DNA of 64,000 nt from Bacteroidales bacterium (GTDB lineage: Bacteria; Bacteroidota; Bacteroidia; Bacteroidales; Bacteroidaceae): assembly GCA_015060905.1 (NCBI GenBank), contig SUXQ01000001.1, positions 97,256-161,255 of the forward strand, in the 5' to 3' direction. Below are positions 18,515 to 28,365 of this stretch, in pieces (the first letter of the stretch is position 1; each line of letters starts with the position of its first letter). The notes under the pieces are model-generated. The model ran no database searches, was not told the DNA's origin, and saw only the letters and a list, made by a program, of their open reading frames with translations. The position numbers were made by a program, and so were the translations under genes.

Positions 18515-19891
18515 ATGAAAAAAATATTTTCTCTGTGCCTGATGGCTTTGGCAACAATTATTGTTTTTTCCTCGTGCCTCGATACAGATGACGAACAATA
18601 TGTAAATTACGAACCTTATGCATCGTTACGTTCGGTAAGCATAAGCGACATTGATACAAAATACATTGTAAAAGACAAAGAAGGCAATGATAGTACTGTA
18701 ATAAAAACCGTTCAAGGTGCTTTCTGCCATTTTACAATAAATCAAGAGACCGGCGAGGCGTACAACGTAGACTCTCTTCCCGTTGGTACCGATGTAACAA
18801 AAGTAGCAACAAGTATATCCTGCGACGGAGTCGCTTACCTCTACGTTGATAGTTTGCAAAGCTATGAACTGTTTGTAGAGACAGATTCTTTTGATTATAC
18901 TAATCCGTTGAAAATACTGATAGCCTCTACCGATGGCACATATGCTCGCGAGTATAAAATATCGCTTAATGTTCACAAAGTTGATCCTAATCAACTTTAT
19001 TGGAATAGAATAACCGAAAATCCGGCAGCATCGGGCGCGGCTGTGCGTATGTCACAGAAAGATGATAAACTTTATCTCTTCAGTTGCGACAATGATGGCG
19101 ATGTTTCTCTTTTCACCATCTTGGTGTCTAATTCTGTTTCAACAGAATCGAAGAATGTTTCGGGGCTTCCGCAATATCCGAATATGAATTCTCTGGTGCA
19201 GTATGCCGGAAAATTCTATATAGTGGCCGATGGCAAAATATACTCTTCGGCCGATGGCGAGGCGTGGGAGAATGTTTCTTGCGAGGCTGACGTAAAGACT
19301 CTTTTCGCAGCATCGGACAAAGATAATGTAATTTGGGCGGTGGCAAACGATTCGTTGGCAGTTGCAAACGACGTTGCGGCAGGCTTTACCACAGTTCAGC
19401 CTTTGTCGGACAAATTCCCACTTTACGACCTTTCGTCGATAGTGTCCCCTCTGCGTACCAATCTGAATATCAACAGATATCTTCTTTTTGGACGCACAAT
19501 GCAGGGCGCGCAGGCTCAGCCGCAATTGTGGGGCAAATTGTCTAACGAAAAAAAATGGGTAAACTATAATCCCTCGTCATATAACACAAAAGTTTGTCCC
19601 TCGCTCGAGTCGCTAACCGTATTCCCATACGACGGTAAATTGTATGCAATAGGCGGTAAGGGTACAATTGCCGGCGCTGATGTTGCTGCATTGAGCACAA
19701 TTTATGTGTCGCGTGACAATGGCCTTACATGGGACGCAGCCGATGAAGATGGTCCCTCGTTGCCAGCCGAACTTGCGGGCAATGATGCTCCATTTGCGGC
19801 TTTTGCCGATGCTGATGGAAATATCTGGCTGGCAGTGTGTGGCGAGAATGGTGCAATATGGCGCGGCCGTATGAATAAATTCGATTTTTAG
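18515..19891 (+). CDS. DUF6242-type surface lipoprotein
   Basis: 458-aa protein with a lipoprotein signal (VFSSC, lipidated C21), then an Ig-like N-terminal part (about 40-155). From about 160 onward there are repeated short beta segments of the kind found in BNR/Kelch propellers (LYLFSCDNDGDVSLFTI, FYIVADGKIYSSADGEAWENV, IYVSRDNGLTWDAADEDG). It resembles the family listed as DUF6242 in Bacteroidales; the name is from memory and the function is unknown. It sits 8 nt before the DUF6089-like gene and may belong to the envelope run that follows. A TATTTTTG -7-like element lies upstream (18435-18442). Confidence 0.75.
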   Translation: MKKIFSLCLMALATIIVFSSCLDTDDEQYVNYEPYASLRSVSISDIDTKYIVKDKEGNDSTVIKTVQGAFCHFTINQETGEAYNVDSLPVGTDVTKVATSISCDGVAYLYVDSLQSYELFVETDSFDYTNPLKILIASTDGTYAREYKISLNVHKVDPNQLYWNRITENPAASGAAVRMSQKDDKLYLFSCDNDGDVSLFTILVSNSVSTESKNVSGLPQYPNMNSLVQYAGKFYIVADGKIYSSADGEAWENVSCEADVKTLFAASDKDNVIWAVANDSLAVANDVAAGFTTVQPLSDKFPLYDLSSIVSPLRTNLNINRYLLFGRTMQGAQAQPQLWGKLSNEKKWVNYNPSSYNTKVCPSLESLTVFPYDGKLYAIGGKGTIAGADVAALSTIYVSRDNGLTWDAADEDGPSLPAELAGNDAPFAAFADADGNIWLAVCGENGAIWRGRMNKFDF

Positions 19892-19899
19892 CGAATATT

Positions 19900-20598
19900 A
19901 TGAGAGTGTGCATGCTTAAATATCTTATTTTGATGGGGTTGTTTGCAGCTCCGTCTTTTGTGCGTGCACAGGACTTGGAATATAAGATGGAGCTTGGAGG
20001 CGCGTTAGGTGGCAGTTTCTATCTGGGAGATGCCAACTTTACGGGGCTTTTTAAGGAACTTTCGGCTGTTGGCGGGGTTGTTGCAAGATACAATTTAAAC
20101 CCGCGTATGGCTGTCAAGGGAAACTTTGTGGCGGCAGGAATTGCGGGCACGACAAACGGTAGCGAATATCGCGTACCCGGTGATGCGGATATTGAATTTT
20201 CGCGTACATTGTACGACCTTGGAGCGCAATTCGAGTATAATTTCTTTCCTTATGGCAGTGGCGGGGGATACAAGCGACTCTATCGTTTCACTCCCTATGT
20301 TTTTGGAGGAATGGGATTCACTTACGCCGGTAAGCCTGTGGATAATGTCTTTACGCTGAATTTTCCTATCGGCCTCGGCGTAAAATATAAAATAGCCAAT
20401 CGCTTGAATGTTGGTTGCGAACTATCCTTCCGCTTCAGTATGAGTGACAAACTTGATGTTACAGAAGCAACGTCAATCACTCTTGAAGACCCGTTGAATA
20501 TAAAAAGCAGTGGCATGAAAAATAAAGACAGCTATTCGTTTTTTGCCCTCTTTCTCACATACGACATAATGCCGAAATATAGAAAATGTAATAATTGA
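19900..20598 (+). CDS. DUF6089-type outer-membrane beta-barrel protein
   Basis: 232-aa predicted small barrel: a signal peptide (ending VRAQ), then glycine and aromatic rich strands (ELGGALGGSFYLGDANF, YVFGGMGFTYAGKPV, FFALFLTYDIM). It matches the family that precedes uppS-bamA in many Bacteroidales, known as DUF6089. The start may be the ATG at 19900 or the one at 19912 (MLKYLIL), which gives a cleaner signal peptide. uppS starts 6 nt after its stop. Function is not established; context suggests outer-membrane biogenesis or structure. Confidence 0.8.
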   Translation: MRVCMLKYLILMGLFAAPSFVRAQDLEYKMELGGALGGSFYLGDANFTGLFKELSAVGGVVARYNLNPRMAVKGNFVAAGIAGTTNGSEYRVPGDADIEFSRTLYDLGAQFEYNFFPYGSGGGYKRLYRFTPYVFGGMGFTYAGKPVDNVFTLNFPIGLGVKYKIANRLNVGCELSFRFSMSDKLDVTEATSITLEDPLNIKSSGMKNKDSYSFFALFLTYDIMPKYRKCNN

Positions 20599-20604
20599 TA
20601 TACA

Positions 20605-21342
20605 ATGAATTTTGTTGATTTAATAGATAGGGAACGCGTCCCTGAACATATAGCGATAATAATGGATGGTAACGGCCGTTGGGCGCAGCAACGAGGATTG
20701 CCACGCACCGATGGACATCAGGCGGGTGCTGCTGTTGTGCGTCGCATTGCCGAGGATGCTGTTCAGTTGGGTGTCCGTTATTTGACATTATACACATTTT
20801 CAACGGAAAATTGGAATCGTCCGGCCGATGAGGTTGCTGCATTGATGGTGCTGCTTTTCGATTCTATGGAAGAGGAGATTTTTATAAAAAACAATATACG
20901 TTTCTCTGTTATTGGAGAAATGGAAAAATTGCCCGAAAGAGTGCGCGAGCGTTTCCAAAAATGCATGGAACGTACAGCCGGAAACACCCGCATGACTTTT
21001 GTCCTTGCCATCAGCTATTCGGCAAAATGGGAAATAACCGAGGCTGTGCGTCGCATTGCGGCAAAGGTGCAAGATGGTGAATTGCAACTGCATGATATTA
21101 ACGACAAACATATTGACGAAAATCTCTCAACGGCGTTCATGCCCGACCCGGAGCTGCTCATACGCACCGGTCGCGAGCAACGACTCAGTAATTTCCTACT
21201 TTGGCAGTGTGCCTACTCCGAACTTTATTTCAGCGAGGTTATGTGGCCCGAATTTGACAAAGAAGAGCTGTGCAAGGCTATTTACAGCTATCAGCAGCGT
21301 CAGCGTCGTTTCGGAAAGATAGGCGAACAGGTTACAAAATGA
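20605..21342 (+). CDS. uppS: Isoprenyl transferase (undecaprenyl diphosphate synthase)
   Basis: 245-aa cis-prenyltransferase making the C55 lipid carrier for peptidoglycan and O-antigen. Diagnostic blocks: [17 protein letters not shown] with the catalytic Asp, [14 protein letters not shown], and near the C-terminus [21 protein letters not shown] and [14 protein letters not shown]. Its TGA overlaps the ATG of bamA (ATGA), so the two are translationally coupled. Confidence 0.97.
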   Translation: MNFVDLIDRERVPEHIAIIMDGNGRWAQQRGLPRTDGHQAGAAVVRRIAEDAVQLGVRYLTLYTFSTENWNRPADEVAALMVLLFDSMEEEIFIKNNIRFSVIGEMEKLPERVRERFQKCMERTAGNTRMTFVLAISYSAKWEITEAVRRIAAKVQDGELQLHDINDKHIDENLSTAFMPDPELLIRTGREQRLSNFLLWQCAYSELYFSEVMWPEFDKEELCKAIYSYQQRQRRFGKIGEQVTK

Positions 21343-23981
21343 AAAACAGAATAAAAATGAAATATATATTATCTATACGACTATTGATACTGCTGATGCT
21401 TGCTCCTTGGGCGGTAATGCTTTCTGCACAGACAGGCAAACAGATAGCACCCACAATCCTCTATTCGGGAATGCCGCGTCAGTATGAGATTGGCGGTATA
21501 AATGTTACGGGAGTAGATAACTATGAACCATATATTATAATAGGTCTGTCGGGACTATCGGTGGGTGACGTGGTAGAGGTTCCCGGCGACGATATTACCA
21601 ATGCCGTAAAGCGTTATTGGAAACATGGTCTTTTTTCGGATGTGAGCATTGTTGCCGATAGTGTTGTCGATGGTAAAATATACCTCGGCATAAACCTTAA
21701 GCAGCGTCCGCGAGCCTCGCAGATAAATGTCAATGGAGTAAAGAAAAAGGAGCGCGAGGATATTCAGGCGAAAATAGGCCTGATAAAAGGTAATCAGGTT
21801 ACTCCTAATATGTTGGACAGAGCGCGTCAGGTTATTCGTAAATATTACGACGAGAAAGGATACAAAAATGCCGAAATAAGTATAGTGCAACGTGCCGACG
21901 TAAATATGCCCGGACATGTGATTGTTGATGTAAATATTGACCGTAAAGATAAGATAAAGGTTCACAAAATAACAATAGAAGGAGCCGAAAAAATTTCGGA
22001 GAAAAAGATAAAGAAATTGATGAAGAAAACCCGTGAAAAGGGTAAACTTTCAAACTTTTTAAAGTCAAAAAAATATACCGACGAACGTTTCGAAGAAGAT
22101 AAGCAGAATATTCTAAGCCGATACAGCGAGCTTGGCTACCGCGATGCTATAATTGTAAAAGATAGTGTTTCACGCTACGACGAAAATAGTGTGGATGTTT
22201 ATCTGAAGATAGAAGAGGGTAATCAGTATCATCTTCGCAATGTTAATTGGGTGGGCAACAGTGTATTTTCAACCGCAGCCCTCAGCGAGGCCTTGCAACT
22301 AAAGGCCGGCGATGTTTACAATCAGAAACTGCTTGACGAGCGTCTGATGACCGACGAAACATCTATCCACAAAGAGTACTACAATAAAGGTTATGTGTGG
22401 TCGCGTCCCGTGCCGGTGGAACTGAGTGTCGAGAATGACTCGGTGGACCTTGAAATACGCATCACCGAGGGGCCTCAAGCTACCATCAACAAAGTTACCA
22501 TTGCCGGCAACGATAGACTTTACGAAGAGGTCATCCGTCGCGAGCTTCGAACCCTTCCCGGCGCACTATTTTCGATGAGAGACCTTGAACGCTCTTTCCG
22601 CGAAATTGGTCAGATGGGACACTTCGACCCCGAGAAAATCAATCCCCGAATAGTTGATGACCCTCAGAATGCAACAGTGGATATTAATTGGGAACTTGTT
22701 TCCAAAAGCAACGACCAAGTGGAACTTTCGGCAGGATGGGGACAGACAGGAGTAATAGGTAAAGTAGCGTTGAAATTTACCAACTTCTCCATGCGTAATC
22801 TCTTCAGCAAAGATGCCAATCGTCGCGGAATAATTCCTCAAGGTGACGGACAGACTGTAACACTCAGTGCGCAGAGCAACGGCCGCTATTATCAAGCATA
22901 CAGCCTCTCTTTCTACGACCCCTGGTTCGGTCGCAAACGTCCCAATTCTTTGTCAGTATCGGCCTTTTTGTCTATGCAGACAGACGTTGCAGACAGTTAT
23001 TATAACTCCTCGTACTATAATAACTACTACAACTATCTTTATGGTTATGGCAACTACAATAATTACGGATACAATAATGTTTCGTCCTACTACGACCCCG
23101 ACAAATATATAAAAATGTATGGAGTGTCAGTTGGCTGGGGTCGTCGCCTTGCATGGCCGGACGATTATTTCCAATTCTCGACCGAACTTACTTATCAGGT
23201 ATATTCGTTGAAAGATTGGCAATACTTTATTATCAGCAACGGAAAGTGTAATAACATCAACCTAACACTCTCACTGTCGCGAAATTCAGTGTTTAACCCC
23301 ATTTACCCTCGTAGCGGTTCCGAGTTTGTACTTTCAGGCTCGTTTACTCCTCCTTACTCATTATTTGACGGAAAGGATTATGGCAAGTTAGCATCTGATA
23401 CAAAGAGCCCCACTTACCAGAAAGAGCTGAGCGAAAAATATAAATGGATAGAGTATTACAAGTTCAAGTTCAAGAGCAAGACTTATACCTCGCTCACAAA
23501 CGGCAACTACAATCTTGTGCTTATGACACGCGCCGACTTTGGAATCTTGGGCAGCTACACAGCCAATAAAAAATCACCGTTCGAAACATTCTATGTAGGT
23601 GGTGACGGAATGAGCGGATATTCATATAACTATGCAACAGACATTGTCGCTTTGCGCGGATACGACAATGGTAGTCTTACACCATACGGTTACGAGGGTT
23701 ACGCCTATACACGTTTGGGCCTTGAACTGCGTTATCCGCTAATGTTGCAGACATCCACAAATATCTACGCACTCGCATTTGTCGAGGGAGGAAATTCGTG
23801 GACAGATGTAAAGAAATTCAATCCATTTGATCTTAAACGAAGCGCAGGCGTGGGTGTACGTCTATTCATGCAGATGATAGGCCTCATAGGTCTCGACTGG
23901 GCATACGGCTTTGACAAAATATATGGTTCAAGCTCGTACGGAGGTAGTCAGTTTCACTTTATCTTAGGACAAGAGTTTTAA
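21339..23981 (+). CDS. bamA: Outer-membrane protein assembly factor BamA
   Basis: Central subunit of the BAM complex that inserts beta-barrel proteins. I use the ATG at 21339 (880 aa), which overlaps the uppS stop, because the upstream ATG at 21270 lies within uppS. A signal peptide (ending MLSAQ) is followed by five POTRA-like repeats (about 45-450) and a 16-strand barrel. The barrel has a tyrosine/asparagine-rich loop (about residues 550-590: repeated YYNNYYNY-like sequence) and ends in FILGQEF with a terminal Phe. The loop is unusually low in complexity. The skp genes follow directly, consistent with a barrel-export run. Confidence 0.95.
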   Translation: MKNRIKMKYILSIRLLILLMLAPWAVMLSAQTGKQIAPTILYSGMPRQYEIGGINVTGVDNYEPYIIIGLSGLSVGDVVEVPGDDITNAVKRYWKHGLFSDVSIVADSVVDGKIYLGINLKQRPRASQINVNGVKKKEREDIQAKIGLIKGNQVTPNMLDRARQVIRKYYDEKGYKNAEISIVQRADVNMPGHVIVDVNIDRKDKIKVHKITIEGAEKISEKKIKKLMKKTREKGKLSNFLKSKKYTDERFEEDKQNILSRYSELGYRDAIIVKDSVSRYDENSVDVYLKIEEGNQYHLRNVNWVGNSVFSTAALSEALQLKAGDVYNQKLLDERLMTDETSIHKEYYNKGYVWSRPVPVELSVENDSVDLEIRITEGPQATINKVTIAGNDRLYEEVIRRELRTLPGALFSMRDLERSFREIGQMGHFDPEKINPRIVDDPQNATVDINWELVSKSNDQVELSAGWGQTGVIGKVALKFTNFSMRNLFSKDANRRGIIPQGDGQTVTLSAQSNGRYYQAYSLSFYDPWFGRKRPNSLSVSAFLSMQTDVADSYYNSSYYNNYYNYLYGYGNYNNYGYNNVSSYYDPDKYIKMYGVSVGWGRRLAWPDDYFQFSTELTYQVYSLKDWQYFIISNGKCNNINLTLSLSRNSVFNPIYPRSGSEFVLSGSFTPPYSLFDGKDYGKLASDTKSPTYQKELSEKYKWIEYYKFKFKSKTYTSLTNGNYNLVLMTRADFGILGSYTANKKSPFETFYVGGDGMSGYSYNYATDIVALRGYDNGSLTPYGYEGYAYTRLGLELRYPLMLQTSTNIYALAFVEGGNSWTDVKKFNPFDLKRSAGVGVRLFMQMIGLIGLDWAYGFDKIYGSSSYGGSQFHFILGQEF

Positions 23982-23997
23982 TTAATAAATATATAGT

Positions 23998-24513
23998 ATG
24001 AAAAAGTTTTTATTGTTGGCTCTATTCGCCATAATATCGGCAGTAAGTGTTAATGCGCAGAAGTTTGCGTTGATGGATATGGAGTATGTGCTTAAAAACA
24101 TACCCGCTTATGAACGTGCAAATGAGCAATTGACTCAACAGTCCAAACGTTGGCAGGCCGAGGTAGATGATCTTACCGTGGAAGCACAGAACTTATATAA
24201 AAAATATCAAAGTGAGTCCATTTTCCTCTCTGACGAGCAACGCACCAAGCGCGAACAGGAAATTCTTGCCAAAGAGAAACTTGCGAGCGAACTTAAGCGC
24301 AAATACTTCGGCCCTGAAGGTGAACTTTACAAAAAACGCGAGAGTCTGATGGCGCCCATACAAGATGAAATTTACAATGCCGTAAAAGAAATATGCGAAT
24401 CGAAAGGCTACTCGGCAGTTGTCGATAGGGCATCCGCAGTGAGCATAATTTATGCCTCTCCCAAAATAGATATAAGCAATGAGGTACTTGCAAAACTTGG
24501 TTATTCAAATTAA
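23998..24513 (+). CDS. Skp/OmpH-family periplasmic chaperone, first copy
   Basis: 171 aa. A signal peptide (ending VNAQ) is followed by the Skp start FALMDMEYVLKNIPAYERANEQL, then a long charged coiled-coil (about 35-120) and a C-terminal strand segment (YSAVVDRASAVSIIYASPKIDISNEVLAKLGY). Skp trimers hold unfolded outer-membrane proteins in the periplasm for BamA, encoded 16 nt upstream. First of three paralogues in a row. Confidence 0.92.
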   Translation: MKKFLLLALFAIISAVSVNAQKFALMDMEYVLKNIPAYERANEQLTQQSKRWQAEVDDLTVEAQNLYKKYQSESIFLSDEQRTKREQEILAKEKLASELKRKYFGPEGELYKKRESLMAPIQDEIYNAVKEICESKGYSAVVDRASAVSIIYASPKIDISNEVLAKLGYSN

Positions 24514-24526
24514 ATAACTACCTTTG
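24497..24526 (+). promoter_or_regulatory. Promoter for the second skp gene
   Basis: TTG at 24497-24499, 19 nt, then TACCTTTG at 24519-24526: an exact match to the Bacteroidota -33/-7 pattern. The -33 lies within the last codons of the first skp gene, giving the second copy its own start about 35 nt before its ATG. Confidence 0.75.
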
Positions 24527-24570
24527 CAACCGTTAAGAATATAAAACCAATAAAAATATAAAGAAAAATC

Positions 24571-25110
24571 ATGAAAAAATTTCTTGTTTTATTATTGATT
24601 GTGGCTCCCATGAGCCTTTTCGCACAAAAATTCGGATATATAAACTCTGTTGAAATTGTACAGGTAATGCCCGAATACATCAAAGCTCAGAACGATTATC
24701 AGACATTGCAAAAGCAATATGCCGACGAGTATGAGCGTCTGCGCAAAGAGTTTGAGAAGAAGGGTGCCGAGTATGAACAGGCAAAAGATTCTCTTCCCGC
24801 AGCAATATTGCAGCGTCGCGAGAAGGAATTGCAAGAGCAATACACACGCCTTCAGCAGTACGAGCAAGAGAGCTACCAGAATCTTCAGCAGGCACAGCAG
24901 AAAAGCCTCGGCGAGGTTAATCAAGTGCTGAACAAGGCTATTCAGACAGTAGGTCAGGATGGAGGATATGTTTGTGTGTTTGACGTGGCAAGCGGCATTC
25001 CTTATATCAGCAAGACTCTTTGCGACGACCTAACAGAGGCTGTAAAGACAAAGCTCGGCATTAAGAAGGGAGCAAAACCCGCAGCAGCGGCAGCGTCGGA
25101 TAAAAAGTAA
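24571..25110 (+). CDS. Skp/OmpH-family periplasmic chaperone, second copy
   Basis: 179 aa with a signal peptide (ending SLFAQ), the KFGYINSVEIVQVMPEYIKAQ start and a long coiled-coil rich in Glu, Gln and Lys (about 40-125). A DGGYVCVFDVASGIPYIS strand and a low-complexity Lys/Ala tail (KKGAKPAAAAASDKK) follow. It resembles the first copy in layout but diverges in sequence, so it is an old duplication. Its own promoter (24497-24526) may allow induction separate from bamA. Confidence 0.92.
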   Translation: MKKFLVLLLIVAPMSLFAQKFGYINSVEIVQVMPEYIKAQNDYQTLQKQYADEYERLRKEFEKKGAEYEQAKDSLPAAILQRREKELQEQYTRLQQYEQESYQNLQQAQQKSLGEVNQVLNKAIQTVGQDGGYVCVFDVASGIPYISKTLCDDLTEAVKTKLGIKKGAKPAAAAASDKK

Positions 25111-25176
25111 AAAAGAATAAAAAGTTTTTTGAATTTCAAGCATAGTTCGCGGGGTAATGCAAATAACTTTTTCGAA

Positions 25177-25196
25177 AGAAATTTAACAGTTTCTAA
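25177..25196. promoter_or_regulatory. 20-nt motif shared with the fumarase upstream region
   Basis: AGAAATTTAACAGTTTCTAA, present exactly again at 39550-39569. It is an imperfect palindrome (AGAAA ... TTTCT). The core AACAGTTTCT also occurs in both arms of the nrdJ leader hairpin (45021-45030 and 45081-45090). Confidence 0.45.
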
Positions 25197-25206
25197 ACCT
25201 ATATAA

Positions 25207-25246
25207 AGGCAGGGGATGGTTTTTGCTGCCTTCCCCTGCTTTTTTA
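25207..25246 (+). terminator. Intrinsic terminator or attenuator before the third skp gene
   Basis: GCAGGGGA (25209-25216) pairs with TCCCCTGC (25232-25239), followed directly by six T. It ends or attenuates transcription from the second skp gene, 45 nt before the third. Confidence 0.75.
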
Positions 25247-25291
25247 ATACGAACAAAATAAAATACTGTTCCATCCAAAAATATAAATACA

Positions 25292-25882
25292 ATGCGTAAA
25301 TATATATTCCTTCTGATGATGTTGCCGGTGGCGCTTGCCGCTCAAACAAACACATTCGGCTATTTCCGCTACAATAAAGTTCTAGAACAGCTCCCCGAAT
25401 ATGCTCAGGTGTGCAAGGACTACGAAGAACTGAAAAAAAAGTGTGACGCCGAAATTGTTCGCAACGAAGAACAACTGACCCGTTCGTATGTTGCATATTT
25501 GGATGGGCAGAATGAGTTTCCCGAGCCTATTCTACGCAAGCGTCAAAAGGAACTGCAGGAACTTGTAGACAAGAGCATTGCTTTTCGTGAAGAACTGCAA
25601 GCGTGGCTGGTCGCGGCACATGACTCACTTTTTACTCCACTGCGTGCAAAGGTAGATGATGCAGTCTCTCGCGTATGTCTGCATAATAATCTTGCATACA
25701 TAATAGACCTTGACGAGGCCGGATATAAATTTATAAATCCCACATGCGGCTTTGATATTACAAACGCATTGTTGGGTACGTTGGGAATAATCGTTCCCGA
25801 GCAACAAAATGCAACTGAGGGTGGGGAGCAAGCTCAGCAGACGGTTGTCAAGGAGGGCAGTGTTGTAAAAGAAGGTGAATAA
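25292..25882 (+). CDS. Skp/OmpH-like periplasmic protein, third and most divergent copy
   Basis: 196 aa with a signal peptide (ending ALAAQ) and a Skp-type start TFGYFRYNKVLEQLPEYAQV. The coiled-coil region is shorter and less regular (about 35-125), and a C-terminal segment (NLAYIIDLDEAGYKFINP, ITNALLGTLG) parallels the other copies. The tail is acidic and low in complexity rather than basic. The preceding terminator separates it from the bamA run; murI starts 29 nt after its stop. It is probably a chaperone with altered clientele. Confidence 0.85.
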   Translation: MRKYIFLLMMLPVALAAQTNTFGYFRYNKVLEQLPEYAQVCKDYEELKKKCDAEIVRNEEQLTRSYVAYLDGQNEFPEPILRKRQKELQELVDKSIAFREELQAWLVAAHDSLFTPLRAKVDDAVSRVCLHNNLAYIIDLDEAGYKFINPTCGFDITNALLGTLGIIVPEQQNATEGGEQAQQTVVKEGSVVKEGE

Positions 25883-25911
25883 CCCAAAGCAATTATAAAA
25901 CTCTTATACCA

Positions 25912-26757
25912 ATGAGTGTGAAGCACCAATTGCCGCAAGGCCCCGGCCCGATAGGAATATTCGATTCGGGTTACGGAGGATTGACAATATATCAGGAAAT
26001 TCATCGTCTGATGCCACAGTACGATTATCTTTATCTTGGAGATAATGCACGTACGCCTTACGGTACACGCTCTTTTGATGTTGTATATGAATTTACGCGT
26101 CAGTCGGTGCGCTATCTTTTTCAGTCAGGTTGCCAGCTTGTGATTCTTGCCTGCAACACAGCATCGGCAAAGGCTCTGCGCAGTCTGCAACAGATAGACC
26201 TGCCGCAGATGGACCCTCGCCGTCGTGTGCTTGGAATTATTCGTCCCACGGTGGAAAATATCGGCGAAATAACCAAAAGCCGCCACGTAGGAGTGCTTGC
26301 TACCGATGGAACAATAAAATCACTATCTTATCCGTTGGAGATACGCAAACTTAACCCCACAATACACGTGACAGGCGAGGCTTGCCCATTGTGGGTGCCG
26401 CTTGTCGAGACAAACGAGTACACCTCGCCCGGAGCCGATTATTTTATTCGTAAACATGTAGAAAATCTACTCAATCGCGACCCCCTCATCGACACAATAA
26501 TTTTAGGATGCACACACTATCCGATGTTGCTCGAGAAGATAAAGAAGTTTGTTCCCGAAGGTATACAGATTGTAACTCAAGGCGCAGCCGTCGCCGCCTC
26601 ACTAAAAGATTACCTTCAGCGTCACCCCGAAATTGAAAGCCTTTGCACTCGTGGTTACAACAGTTGTTTCTGTACCACCGAGTCCGAGGATAAATTCCGT
26701 GAGCGAGCATCAGTCTTTCTCCATCAGCCCGTACGTGCACAAACTGTAATAATCTGA
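25912..26757 (+). CDS. murI: Glutamate racemase
   Basis: 281-aa cytoplasmic enzyme making D-glutamate for peptidoglycan. Substrate and catalytic blocks: GIFDSGYGGLT, YLGDNARTPYG, and the two catalytic cysteines in ILACNTASAKAL and LGCTHYPMLL. It ends 2 nt before the convergent stop of the LolC/E-like gene. Confidence 0.97.
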   Translation: MSVKHQLPQGPGPIGIFDSGYGGLTIYQEIHRLMPQYDYLYLGDNARTPYGTRSFDVVYEFTRQSVRYLFQSGCQLVILACNTASAKALRSLQQIDLPQMDPRRRVLGIIRPTVENIGEITKSRHVGVLATDGTIKSLSYPLEIRKLNPTIHVTGEACPLWVPLVETNEYTSPGADYFIRKHVENLLNRDPLIDTIILGCTHYPMLLEKIKKFVPEGIQIVTQGAAVAASLKDYLQRHPEIESLCTRGYNSCFCTTESEDKFRERASVFLHQPVRAQTVII

Positions 26758-26759
26758 CG

Positions 26760-28016
26760 CTAATCTTTACTGTCGTTGTTTAATAATCTTTTTGTCAGAT
26801 AATTTACGGGAATACCCATTGCCAGAAGCCCAACTGCAATAACCGTAACAAACACTGCAGCAACGTCGCTTGCAATAATATCCACAGGGTAACTGTCTAT
26901 GACAAAGCCGCCCGATGCGTCCCCAAAGGAAATAATGCCAAATTTCTCTTGAACAAGGCAGACTGCCACTCCCAGCACTATTCCTGTGAATGCTCCAAAA
27001 ATAGAAATTAAGGAACCCTCGATGATGAAAATACCCGAAATAATTTTGTCGTTTGCGCCCAAACTGCGCAATGTTTCCATGTCTTTTTTCTTGTCCAATA
27101 TAAGCATAGACAAAGAACCTATGACATTGAAGCAGGCTATGAGCAATATTAATGAAAGGAACAGATAAGAGATAAATTTCTCGATTGTCATTATTCTGAA
27201 TACATCAGCCTGTTGCTCGAATCTGTCCTCTACCTTGAACTCTTCGCCTAAAATATTCTTTATTCTGTTTTTCAGCTTGTTGATATCTGTCCCTTCTGTG
27301 GCTTTCAGTTCAAGGGAACTAATCTCTGTGCTGTCGCGTCCGAAAATATCTCTTGCAAAGGCGATTGACGAAAGAATATAATTGCTGTCATATTTCGGCT
27401 GATTCACGATGAACGTCTTTCCCGAGGCGTACAGATACCCTTTCCTGAAGTTCGAGGCGGGGTTTGCCATGCTCACCTTCTTCCCTCTTTTCGGCGCGAA
27501 AATCTCCAACGGAGCAGTGTGGTAAAGTCCGCAATTCAACATTCCCGTAAGCTCTATTCCCGGCGTTGCATAGTCCACAGTATTGTCGTGCAGTTTGAAT
27601 GAGCCGTTGCCTATAAGCACCTTTTCAATCTCTGTCAGTTGGGCAAAATTGTCCTCTACGCCCTTAATGGTTGCCATCACCTGCCGCCCGTTGTATTGTA
27701 TCATAACTTTATCCTCGAAACATTCGGTGGCAACGGCAATTTCGGGTAGTGCCTTTACTCTTTTTATAAATTCCGACGATGCATCGAAACTTTTGCCCCT
27801 TTCGGCAGTAATCTTTATTTCCGGGTCGAATGCCGTGAATTGTTCGGCTACCAGCATTTTGAATCCGTTGAACACCGAAAGAGTGCACACCATGGCAATA
27901 GTTGCAAGCGTTACGCCTGCAACCGCCACTCCCGAGATTATATTAATCGCCTGATGGCTTTTTTTCGAGAATAGGTATCTTTTTGCTATGTATAAAGATA
28001 CATTCATCTGTTGCAA
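26760..28016 (-). CDS. LolC/LolE-like ABC transporter permease (FtsX/MacB family)
   Basis: 418-aa inner-membrane protein. One transmembrane helix near the N-terminus (INIISGVAVAGVTLATIAMV) is followed by a large periplasmic MacB-core domain (about 55-270). Three helices at the C-terminus make the FtsX-like domain, with the coupling-helix segment MLILDKKKDMETLRSLGAN. This layout is that of LolC/E, which extracts lipoproteins from the inner membrane. No LolD ATPase is adjacent, so it presumably pairs with one encoded elsewhere. Last gene of the run O-methyltransferase-rbfA-this gene, 3 nt after rbfA. Confidence 0.88.
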   Translation of the reverse strand: MQQMNVSLYIAKRYLFSKKSHQAINIISGVAVAGVTLATIAMVCTLSVFNGFKMLVAEQFTAFDPEIKITAERGKSFDASSEFIKRVKALPEIAVATECFEDKVMIQYNGRQVMATIKGVEDNFAQLTEIEKVLIGNGSFKLHDNTVDYATPGIELTGMLNCGLYHTAPLEIFAPKRGKKVSMANPASNFRKGYLYASGKTFIVNQPKYDSNYILSSIAFARDIFGRDSTEISSLELKATEGTDINKLKNRIKNILGEEFKVEDRFEQQADVFRIMTIEKFISYLFLSLILLIACFNVIGSLSMLILDKKKDMETLRSLGANDKIISGIFIIEGSLISIFGAFTGIVLGVAVCLVQEKFGIISFGDASGGFVIDSYPVDIIASDVAAVFVTVIAVGLLAMGIPVNYLTKRLLNNDSKD

Positions 28017-28019
28017 CTG

Positions 28020-28352
28020 CTATTTTAGCAGATTGTCTATATTCTCTATGTAATCGAGCGAGTCGTCGATGTAGAATCGAAGTTCGGGGATAATGCGCAG
28101 TTGATGTCTTACTCTGTTGCCAAGCTCGAAGCGTATGCTTTTGCTGTTCTTGTTCAGAGTTTCAACAATTTCTTCTCCTTTTGCCGATGGGAATACGCTC
28201 AGATAGGCCTTTGCGATTCCCAGGTCCGGACTTACTCTGACGATGCTCACCGAGACTAATACTCCGCGTGTCTCTTTGGTCATTTTAAGGAAAATGTCTC
28301 CTAATTCCTTTTGTATCAATCGTGCAATTTTGCTCTGTCTTGTACTATCCAT
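28020..28352 (-). CDS. rbfA: Ribosome-binding factor A
   Basis: 110-aa single KH-domain protein that binds the 30S subunit and helps mature the 16S rRNA 5' end. Visible family pattern: N-terminal STRQSKIARLIQKELGDIF, then VSVSIVRVSPDLGIAKAYLSVFP, and the C-terminal IRFELGNRVRHQLRIIPELRFYIDDSLDY. It lies 13 nt after the O-methyltransferase gene. Confidence 0.95.
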   Translation of the reverse strand: MDSTRQSKIARLIQKELGDIFLKMTKETRGVLVSVSIVRVSPDLGIAKAYLSVFPSAKGEEIVETLNKNSKSIRFELGNRVRHQLRIIPELRFYIDDSLDYIENIDNLLK

Positions 28353-28365
28353 ATTGTTGTTGTAT

